A DNA stretch of 11,738 nucleotides, from positions 1 through 11,738 of the forward strand of contig JANOBJ010000284.1 in assembly GCA_031411575.1 (NCBI GenBank), in the 5' to 3' direction. The notes beneath the pieces are model-generated. The model made no database searches, was not told where the DNA came from, and was given only the letters and a program-made list of their open reading frames with translations. A program made the position numbers and the translations under genes. Positions within the stretch are counted from its first letter, which is position 1; every line of letters begins with the position of its first letter. The DNA is from JANOBJ01 sp031411575. Its GTDB lineage: Bacteria > Pseudomonadota > Gammaproteobacteria > Burkholderiales > Burkholderiaceae_C. Positions 6,118 to 11,738 of this stretch are shown piece after piece.

Positions 6118-7032
6118 ATGGATCGCCTGCAGGCCATGCACATGTTTGTGCGCGTCGTGGAGACGGGCAGCTTCTCCAAGGCTGCGCGTGAATTCGCCAC
6201 GACCCAACCCACCGTGACCAAGCAGGTCGCGGCCACCGAAGCGCGCCTGAAGGTGCGGCTGCTCAACCGCAACACCCGTGGTGTGAGCCTGACGGAAACC
6301 GGGGCCCTGTACTACGAGAAGTGCAAGTCCATCGTGCACGAGGCCGAAGAGGCCGACAACATCGTGCGGCTGCGCCAGTCGCAGGCGCAGGGCCTGCTGC
6401 GCGTGGGCACGTCGGTGGCGTTCGGGCGGCGCGTCATCGTGCCGCTGGCGCTTGACTTCATGGCGCAGCACCCGCAGGTGAAGGTGGATTTGAGCTTTGA
6501 GGACCGCTACACCGACCTGGTGGCGCAGGGGATCGATGTGGCGCTGCGCATGGGCAAATTGGCTGATTCCACGCTGGGTGCCCGCTTTCTGGGCACCAAC
6601 CCGTGGGTGATGGTTGCCTCAGCGCCCTACCTCAAGCAGCATGGCACGCCGAAGCGCCCGGCCGACCTGACCGGCCACAATGCGCTGGTCTACAGCAGCG
6701 TGCAGGGCGACGATGTCTGGCGGCTTGCCGGCCCCAAAGGCGAGCCTGTGACGGTTCAGGTGACGGGCCGGTTTCGGTCGAACAATCTGTCGGCGGTGCT
6801 GGCGGCGGCGCGCAGCGGGCTGGGCATTGCTGCCTTGCCACGTTATGTGGCCGGAGACTCGCTGGTGGCTGGCCACGTGGTGGAGGTGCTCAAGGACCAT
6901 GCGCTGCCCGAGCAGGAGATCCACGCCGTATTTCCGTCGCCCAAGCTCGTGCCGGGCAAGGTCCAGGCTTTTGTGGCGTATCTGCAGGGCTGGTTTGGGC
7001 CGCGCTGGTGGGAGACGCTTCCCAAAGCCTGA
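6118..7032 (+). CDS. LysR-family transcriptional regulator
   Basis: Predicted DNA-binding regulator of 304 residues, a normal LysR length and the only plus-strand gene in the window. The N-terminal winged helix-turn-helix is clear: MDRLQAMHMFVRVVETGSF, then KAAREFATTQPTVTKQVAAT at about 21-40 and the wing RNTRGVSLTETG at 51-62. A linker helix rich in E and R follows, and then an inducer-binding domain from about 92 (LLRVGTSVAFGRRVIVP) to 295. I chose the ATG at 6118 because LysR proteins of this subfamily begin MDRLQAM; the in-frame ATG at 6043 would add 25 unrelated residues and swallow the operator. The ribosome site is weak. Its divergence from gcl and the perfect dyad between them make it the probable regulator of gcl-hyi-glxR. 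The effector is unknown; glyoxylate, allantoin or a ureide are reasonable guesses. Confidence 0.93.
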   Translation: MDRLQAMHMFVRVVETGSFSKAAREFATTQPTVTKQVAATEARLKVRLLNRNTRGVSLTETGALYYEKCKSIVHEAEEADNIVRLRQSQAQGLLRVGTSVAFGRRVIVPLALDFMAQHPQVKVDLSFEDRYTDLVAQGIDVALRMGKLADSTLGARFLGTNPWVMVASAPYLKQHGTPKRPADLTGHNALVYSSVQGDDVWRLAGPKGEPVTVQVTGRFRSNNLSAVLAAARSGLGIAALPRYVAGDSLVAGHVVEVLKDHALPEQEIHAVFPSPKLVPGKVQAFVAYLQGWFGPRWWETLPKA

Positions 7033-7064
7033 ACAGGGCCAATTTTTAGTCAAATAGCCCTGTT
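7032..7064. terminator. Hairpin at the end of the LysR gene
   Basis: A perfect 8-bp inverted repeat, AACAGGGC (7032-7039) and GCCCTGTT (7057-7064), with a 17-base AT-rich loop, starts at the last base of the regulator's stop codon. No long T-run follows. The two flanking genes converge here, so it may terminate both transcripts; this role is inferred. Confidence 0.45.
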
Positions 7065-7087
7065 GTCCGCTCGCTTCGGTCATAGTT

Positions 7088-7106
7088 TGCTATATAAATA
7101 ATAGCA
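7088..7106. terminator. AT-rich hairpin in the convergent gap
   Basis: A perfect 6-bp inverted repeat, TGCTAT and ATAGCA, around a 7-base AT loop lies between two convergent genes, 17 bases from the permease stop. Its AT content contrasts sharply with the GC-rich surroundings. Together with the hairpin at 7032-7064 it resembles the short repeated intergenic elements I recall from Comamonadaceae genomes. Termination of one or both transcripts is plausible. Confidence 0.4.
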
Positions 7107-7123
7107 TTTGCAGACACGCGATC

Positions 7124-8611
7124 TCAATGCGCTTCGGCCTGCTTGGCAGCGGCAACCGCCGCGCTGGTATCGCCTTTCGCGCCGTTGAAGTACAGGTTCA
7201 GCGCAACGGCACTGATGGACGCCAACAGGATGCCGGACTCGATCAGCGGATGGATGCCGTGCGGCATCCACTGGAGGTAGCGGGGCGCGATCAGCGGGAT
7301 CATGCCCACTCCGATCGAGATTGCGACGATCAGCGCATTGAAGCGATTCGTCTTGAAATCCACGCCCGCCAGAATGCGGATGCCGGTGGCGGCCACCATG
7401 CCAAACATCACCAATCCGGCACCCCCCAGCACCACGGTGGGCAACGACTCCACCAGCGCCGCCATCTTGGGCAGCACGCCCAGCACGATCAGGATGATGC
7501 CGCCGGCCACGCACACAAAGCGGCTCTTCACACCCGTTACCGCCACCAGGCCCACATTCTGCGAAAAGCTGGTGTAGGGAAAGGTATTGAAGATTCCGCC
7601 GATCAGCGTGCCCAGGCCGTCGGTGCGCAGACCGCGGGTGAGAGCGGCCTGGTCGATCTTGCGATCGGTCATGTCGCCCAGCGCGAGGAACATGCCGGTG
7701 GATTCGATCATGACGACGATCATCACCAGCGTCATGGTCAGGATCAGGATCGGGTCGAAGACCGGTGTGGCGATCTCGAAGGGCAGCACCACGTCAAACC
7801 ACGCGGCCTTGCCAACCTTGTCGAAGTTCATCAGGCCCATTGCGGTGGCCACCACGCCGCCGATCACGATGCCGAGCAGCACCGAGATGTTGGCCAGGAA
7901 GCCTTTTGCGAACTTGGCAATCAGCAGGATCGAGACCAGCACCAATGCCGCAATGCCGACGCCGTTGAGGTCTGCGTACTTCGGATTGGGGATGCTCGGC
8001 ACGATGGCCAAGCCTTTTGGTACCGGCGGCAGTGCCGAGCCCGGCGCACCCGCAGCGGCGGCGGCATCCGCCAGCCACTTGGCGTGCTCGGGATTGACGA
8101 CGCTGGGGGCCGTTGGGCCGACCGGGTTGCCAAAAATCCAGTTGATCCCCACGCGCATCAGGCTGATGCCGATCACGGCAATGATGGTGCCGGTCACCAC
8201 CGGCGGAAAGAATCGCAGCATGCGGCTGACCACTGGTGCAATCAGGATCGAGATGATGCCTGCACCAATGATGGAGCCAAAGATCAGGCCGGCGCCAGCG
8301 ATGCCGGGGTTGGTGTTGGCCATCGCCACCATGGGCGCGACCGAGGCGAATGTCACGCCCATCATCACTGGCAGGCGGATGCCAAACCATTGCGTGGCGC
8401 CCAGCGACTGGATCAGCGTCACAACGCCGCAGCAGAACAGGTCAGCCGAAATCAGCAGCGCCACCTGTTCGGGGCTGAGCTTGAGCGCGCGCCCCACGAT
8501 CAGCGGGACGGCCACCGCGCCCGCGTACATCACCAGCACATGCTGCAGCCCGAGGGCCGTCAGTTTGCCTGCGGGAAGGCGCTCGTCTACCGGATGAACG
8601 TCTGCTGTCAT
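7124..8611 (-). CDS. NCS2-family nucleobase permease (xanthine/urate type)
   Basis: Inner-membrane, ion-coupled symporter for a purine base, 495 residues and very hydrophobic, with about 14 membrane segments in the UraA/XanQ pattern. The NCS2 signature QNVGLVAVTG is at 351-360. The TM1 motif GLQHVLVMYAGAVAVP at 21-36 carries the conserved histidine H24, and ESTGMFLALGD at 303-313 carries the substrate-binding glutamate of TM8 (E303). Residues 162-214 form a long Ala/Pro-rich loop, which helps make the protein longer than E. coli XanQ (466). The ATG at 8611 has AAGGA seven bases upstream; an in-frame ATG at 8662 would add 17 hydrophilic residues and is less likely. It follows the ureide amidohydrolase gene on the same strand after 122 bases. 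Xanthine or urate is the likely substrate from family and neighbours; uracil is less likely. Confidence 0.9.
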   Translation of the reverse strand: MTADVHPVDERLPAGKLTALGLQHVLVMYAGAVAVPLIVGRALKLSPEQVALLISADLFCCGVVTLIQSLGATQWFGIRLPVMMGVTFASVAPMVAMANTNPGIAGAGLIFGSIIGAGIISILIAPVVSRMLRFFPPVVTGTIIAVIGISLMRVGINWIFGNPVGPTAPSVVNPEHAKWLADAAAAAGAPGSALPPVPKGLAIVPSIPNPKYADLNGVGIAALVLVSILLIAKFAKGFLANISVLLGIVIGGVVATAMGLMNFDKVGKAAWFDVVLPFEIATPVFDPILILTMTLVMIVVMIESTGMFLALGDMTDRKIDQAALTRGLRTDGLGTLIGGIFNTFPYTSFSQNVGLVAVTGVKSRFVCVAGGIILIVLGVLPKMAALVESLPTVVLGGAGLVMFGMVAATGIRILAGVDFKTNRFNALIVAISIGVGMIPLIAPRYLQWMPHGIHPLIESGILLASISAVALNLYFNGAKGDTSAAVAAAKQAEAH

Positions 8612-8618
8612 GGGTCGG

Positions 8619-8623
8619 TCCTT
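8619..8623 (-). promoter_or_regulatory. Ribosome binding site of the permease gene
   Basis: AAGGA on the minus strand, seven bases before the ATG at 8611. It supports that start over the in-frame ATG at 8662. Confidence 0.7.
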
Positions 8624-8651
8624 AAGTTGTATGCCTGAGTGAACACCAAAC

Positions 8652-8659
8652 TGTATACA
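8652..8659. promoter_or_regulatory. TGTATACA palindrome upstream of the permease
   Basis: A perfect 8-bp palindrome, TGTATACA, about 40 bases before the permease ATG; a related TTGTATGC lies closer to the start. GntR-family regulators of catabolic genes often bind TTGTATACAA-like sites, so this could be an operator. No GntR gene is in the window. The motif is short and chance is possible. Confidence 0.3.
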
Positions 8660-8680
8660 CATTATCCGGCGAACGGAATA

Positions 8681-8707
8681 CTGCCTTTCCCGCAGGTGGA
8701 AGGTCAG
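8681..8707 (-). other. Imperfect hairpin between the M20 and permease genes
   Basis: On the minus strand CTGACCTTCC and GGAAAGGCAG pair over nine bases with one bulged base on each side and a 7-base loop. It begins 26 bases past the M20 stop. There is no T-run after it, so it may be a weak processing or attenuation site, or chance. Confidence 0.25.
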
Positions 8708-8733
8708 GAGAGTCGTAACTTAATTAGCAGGAA

Positions 8734-9984
8734 TCAGGCCAAAAGGTCGCGCAGCGTCCGGGCAATCACCTTGGTGGCGCGGCGCAGGTCTTCCAGTTCT
8801 AGGTGCTCGTCGGCGCGCTTGGCGTTGGACTCCAGCACGGTGCGCGGCCCGGCCCCGTAGATCACACCTGGAATACCGGCCTCGGCGTACAGCCGGACGT
8901 CGGTGTACAGCGGTGTGCCCATTGCGGGGATGGGCTGCCCAAACAGCTGCGAGCCATGCTTCTGAATCGCCTCGACCAATGGCTGGTTGCCAGGCAAGGG
9001 CTTCATCGCGTTGGCCAGCAGCAACCGGCGGATGTCGACCGAGATGCCGGGGCTGGAAGCGGCGGCATCGGCAATCACCTGGCGGATGGTGGCCTCAACT
9101 TCGGCCGGATTTTCCTCGGGGATCATGCGTCGGTCGAGCTTGAACACCAACTTGCCGGGCACCACATTGGTGTTGGTCCCGCCTTCGATGCGCCCCACAT
9201 TGAGGTAGGGGTGGGAAATGCCGGCCACCTGAGACGTGACCTGGCGGTACAGTGTGTTCTGCGCGTACAGGGCATTCAGAATCTTCACCGCGCCCTGCAG
9301 GGCATCTACCCCAGTGTGCGGAATGGCGGCGTGCGCCATCTTGCCGTGCACGGTCACTTCCATCTGCAGGCAGCCATTGTGGGCGGTCACCACTTCGTAG
9401 CTGAAGCCCGCCGCGATCATGAGGTCGGGCTTGGTAAGGCCGTGCCGCAGCAGCCAGCCTGGGCCCATCTCGCCACCGAACTCTTCGTCATAGGTGAAAT
9501 GAAGTTCCACCGCGCCTTTGAGCCTGGGCGTGGCCGGCTTGCCTGCAGTCGAGGCGCCCCAGGCTTCGAGGGCGCGCACCGCAAAGGTGAAGGTGGCGAA
9601 GTCGCATTTGCTGACTGCTGCAGCTCGACCGTAGATCTTGCCGTCGGCGATCTCGCCGCCGTAGGGGTCGCGGGTCCAGCCTTCACCGGGTGGCACCACG
9701 TCGCCGTGCGCATTGAGCGCTATCGTCGGGCCGTCGCCGTAACGACGCCGAACGATCAGGTTGGTGATCGACGCCATGCCGTAGGGTTCCAGATCGGCGG
9801 CGGGCACCGGGTGCTTTTCCGCCATAAAACCAAAACCCGCCAGCAGCTCGGCCGTGCGTTCGGCATGCGGCGCGTTGTTGCCGGGCGGGGTGTCGGTGGG
9901 CACCCGGATCAGTTCCTGCAGGAAACGCACCTCTTCCTCGAAGTGCGCGTCAATCCAGGCATCCAATGAGTCGTAGTCGGTCAT
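8734..9984 (-). CDS. M20-family (ArgE/DapE-like) amidohydrolase
   Basis: Cytoplasmic metallopeptidase-like hydrolase of amide or carbamoyl bonds, 416 residues. The M20 frame is clear: ALNAHGDVVPP at 89-99 (metal H93, D95), TYDEEFGGE at 164-172 (catalytic E167, ligand E168), a lid domain from about 205 with GKMAHAAIPHTG at 214-225, GGTNTNVVPGKLVFKLDRR at 268-286, and a C-terminal metal histidine H394 in ADEHLELEDL. Unusually, the bridging aspartate expected in a GRGxxD-type motif seems replaced: the segment reads GRAAAVSKCD at 119-128, with V124 where Asp is usual. The next acidic ligand position appears to be Ala at about 192. The start at 9984 overlaps the stop of the UraD-AllC gene as ATGA, so translation is coupled. 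Its substrate is unknown; a ureide intermediate such as ureidoglycolate is a guess from context. Acetylornithine deacetylase is a generic alternative label. Confidence 0.85.
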   Translation of the reverse strand: MTDYDSLDAWIDAHFEEEVRFLQELIRVPTDTPPGNNAPHAERTAELLAGFGFMAEKHPVPAADLEPYGMASITNLIVRRRYGDGPTIALNAHGDVVPPGEGWTRDPYGGEIADGKIYGRAAAVSKCDFATFTFAVRALEAWGASTAGKPATPRLKGAVELHFTYDEEFGGEMGPGWLLRHGLTKPDLMIAAGFSYEVVTAHNGCLQMEVTVHGKMAHAAIPHTGVDALQGAVKILNALYAQNTLYRQVTSQVAGISHPYLNVGRIEGGTNTNVVPGKLVFKLDRRMIPEENPAEVEATIRQVIADAAASSPGISVDIRRLLLANAMKPLPGNQPLVEAIQKHGSQLFGQPIPAMGTPLYTDVRLYAEAGIPGVIYGAGPRTVLESNAKRADEHLELEDLRRATKVIARTLRDLLA

Positions 9985-11738
9985 CGTGTTTCGGTGGCAA
10001 GGTTGTGCAGGAGCAACTGAAAGGCCTCTATCGCCAGCTGCATGTCGTCGCTGGTGGTGCATTCCAGCGGGTTGTGGCTGATGCCGGAATTGAGGCCACG
10101 CACAAACAGCATGGCCTGCGGCATCACTTCATGAAGCTTCATGGCGTCGTGCCCGGCCCCGCTGGGCATGCGGAACAGCGGAACGCCCAGCGCATCGACC
10201 GCGCGCTCCCAGCGTTGTTGCCACGCCGGGGCGCTGGGGGCAGCCGCTGCGCGCATGGTCTCCTCCAGCGTACAGCGCACGCCCCGGCGGTTACAGATGG
10301 ACTGCAACTCGGCCAGGATATCGTGCACCAGAGCATCGCGCTGTGCGTTGGTCGGTGCGCGCATGTCCAGCGTGAAGATGCAGCGGCCCGGCACCACGTT
10401 GGTGGAACCATTGGGCACGTGCAGCTGCCCCATCGTGGCTACCGAATCGCCATCCCGAGTGGCGCGTTGTTCAGCGAAGAGCGCCAGTTCGGCGACCGCA
10501 GCTGCGGCATCCCGCCTGCGGTTCATCGGCGTGGTGCCCGCGTGGCTGGCCATGCCGGTCACTTCGCACAGGTAGCGCACGCTCGCATTGACCGAAGTGA
10601 CGATGCCCAGCGGCAAATCGAGCTCGTTGAGCACCGGGCCCTGTTCGATATGGACCTCCACGAAACCCAGATAGTCGGCGGCATTGCGCTTGAGCTGCGC
10701 AATGGCCTGCAGGGTGGCGGGGTGGCCGGCGGTGGCCATGGCCTCGCGCATGGTGATGCCGTCGGCGTCCTTCTGGTCGAGCCATTCGGGCTTGAAATCG
10801 CCGACCAGCGCACCAGAGCCGAGGAAGGTGGCCTTGTAGCGCTGCCCTTCTTCTTCGGCGAAGCCCACCACTTCAAAGTGAAAAGGCAGGCGCTGGCCCT
10901 GGCGCACCAGTTCCCGAACACAGGCCATCGGGACATAGATGCCCAGCCTGCCGTCGTATTTGCCACCGTTGCGAACCGTGTCATAGTGGCTGCCGGTGAG
11001 CAGCGTCCTGGCATGCGCATCCACCGCGTGGTAGCGGCCCACGACGTTGCCCACGGCGTCAATTTCGACGCGATCGAAGCCGCAATCCTTCATGTCCTGC
11101 ACGAGGCGGTCCGCGCAGGCGCGGTGGGCATCGGTCAGGTAGGTGACGGTCAACTGCCCCTTTTCGGCGTAACCCGGATCGCTAAACCGGGACAGCCGTT
11201 CATGCCAGTCCCAAACGTCGTTGCCCAACGCAGGCGCTACGCCAAACTTGTCGTTGAGGCGTATTTCCACAACGCGATGGATGTTGCGCAGGCATTCGTT
11301 CCGCTCAAAATCCGGGTGGTGCTGCAGCCGCCGCTCGAAGGTGTCGATGATTTCCTGCTTGCCAAGGCCCGTGCCGCGGGCACCGCGCACTGCCAGCACG
11401 AACGGGAATCCGAACCTGGCGTTGTAGTCGGCGTTGAGCTTCTGGATCCGCGCCAGCTCCTCGGGCGTGCATTGGGTGAGCCCGGCCTTGTTTTGCTCAT
11501 GGGTGGATTCGGCGGTGAGGCTGTTGCTTGCCATCGCCTTGCCCGCCAGTTCGGGGTGAGCACGGATCAGCCGCAACTGGGCGTCCAAGCCTGCGTCCCG
11601 GACGATCTGCGCCATCACGTGCTTGAGATGCGGGAGCGAACGGAACGGCCGGTGCGCCAGCGCCGCTTCGGCAATCCAGGGGGAATGCTCGTACAGCCCG
11701 TCCAGCAGCAGCGCGGCGTCGGACGGCGATGCAGCATT
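9981..11738 (-). CDS. UraD-AllC fusion: OHCU decarboxylase / allantoate amidohydrolase, 5' partial
   Basis: Bifunctional purine-catabolic enzyme. The frame stays open to the right edge, giving 585 visible residues; about ten N-terminal residues are probably missing. Residues 1 to about 180 are OHCU decarboxylase: EHSPWIAE at 17-24, catalytic His in RAHPELAGKA (H61), ESTHEQNKAGL with E81, and RNIHRVVEIRLNDKFG at 151-166. This domain makes S-allantoin from the urate oxidation product. From about 190 to 585 is a zinc-dependent M20 allantoate amidohydrolase domain: TGSHYDTVRNGGKYDGRLG at 248-266 (H251, D262), FAEEEGQR at 293-300, EVHIEQGPVL at 361-370 (H363), PNGSTNVVPG, GAGHDAMKL and ISHNPLE (H555). 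All expected metal ligands are present. The GTG/ATG pair at 11618-11613 lies inside the first domain and is not the start. The stop overlaps the next gene's ATG. Confidence 0.94.
   Translation of the reverse strand, partial: NAASPSDAALLLDGLYEHSPWIAEAALAHRPFRSLPHLKHVMAQIVRDAGLDAQLRLIRAHPELAGKAMASNSLTAESTHEQNKAGLTQCTPEELARIQKLNADYNARFGFPFVLAVRGARGTGLGKQEIIDTFERRLQHHPDFERNECLRNIHRVVEIRLNDKFGVAPALGNDVWDWHERLSRFSDPGYAEKGQLTVTYLTDAHRACADRLVQDMKDCGFDRVEIDAVGNVVGRYHAVDAHARTLLTGSHYDTVRNGGKYDGRLGIYVPMACVRELVRQGQRLPFHFEVVGFAEEEGQRYKATFLGSGALVGDFKPEWLDQKDADGITMREAMATAGHPATLQAIAQLKRNAADYLGFVEVHIEQGPVLNELDLPLGIVTSVNASVRYLCEVTGMASHAGTTPMNRRRDAAAAVAELALFAEQRATRDGDSVATMGQLHVPNGSTNVVPGRCIFTLDMRAPTNAQRDALVHDILAELQSICNRRGVRCTLEETMRAAAAPSAPAWQQRWERAVDALGVPLFRMPSGAGHDAMKLHEVMPQAMLFVRGLNSGISHNPLECTTSDDMQLAIEAFQLLLHNLATETR

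Noticed and set aside
11613..11618. GTG-ATG pair as the start of the UraD-AllC protein
   Set aside because: The same frame continues without a stop to the right edge and encodes conserved UraD residues such as EHSPWIAE upstream, so the true start is outside the window.
1..11738. Search for CRISPR arrays, tRNA/rRNA genes, transposases, integrases and long repeats
   Set aside because: None seen. The genes are intact metabolic and transport genes in ordinary operons with similar base composition, so I see no sign of a defence system or mobile element.

Overview
The window is a high-GC bacterial segment, most likely from a betaproteobacterium of the Comamonadaceae (Acidovorax / Polaromonas / Rhodoferax type). 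I infer this from protein character, codon use and intergenic style; no rRNA or other phylogenetic marker is present. Nothing looks mobile: no transposase, integrase, tRNA, rRNA or CRISPR array was seen. Nine genes are visible, two of them cut by the window edges. All run on the minus strand except one LysR regulator.

Read in the direction of transcription (right to left), three modules appear. (1) Positions 11738-7124 hold purine/ureide catabolism and uptake: a two-domain protein joining OHCU decarboxylase (UraD) to allantoate amidohydrolase (AllC), cut at its start by the window edge; an M20 metallopeptidase-like amidohydrolase whose start codon overlaps the fusion's stop (ATGA); and an NCS2 xanthine/urate-type permease. 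(2) Positions 7032-2469 hold a LysR regulator on the plus strand, divergent from gcl - hyi - glxR on the minus strand. This is the gene order of the E. coli glyoxylate-to-glycerate operon. (3) Positions 2245-1 hold an ABC importer of the SsuABC/TauABC/THI5-like class (binding protein, ATPase, first third of the permease).

The modules fit together metabolically. Purines enter through the permease, OHCU is decarboxylated to allantoin, and allantoate is opened by the AllC domain. The glyoxylate released from ureidoglycolate is condensed by Gcl to tartronate semialdehyde, interconverted with hydroxypyruvate by Hyi and reduced to glycerate by GlxR. Allantoinase, HIU hydrolase, urate oxidase/xanthine dehydrogenase and glycerate kinase are not in the window. 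The ABC importer's ligand cannot be read from sequence; its position suggests a nitrogenous compound feeding the same pathway.

The most interesting non-coding signals are: a sigma-54-like -24/-12 element with two NtrC-like dyads about six helical turns apart upstream of the ABC operon; a perfect 17-bp LysR-type dyad between lysR and gcl; a terminator-like hairpin between the binding-protein and ATPase genes; and two perfect hairpins in the short convergent gap after lysR. The most interesting protein oddity is the M20 protein, which appears to lack two of the canonical dizinc ligands.
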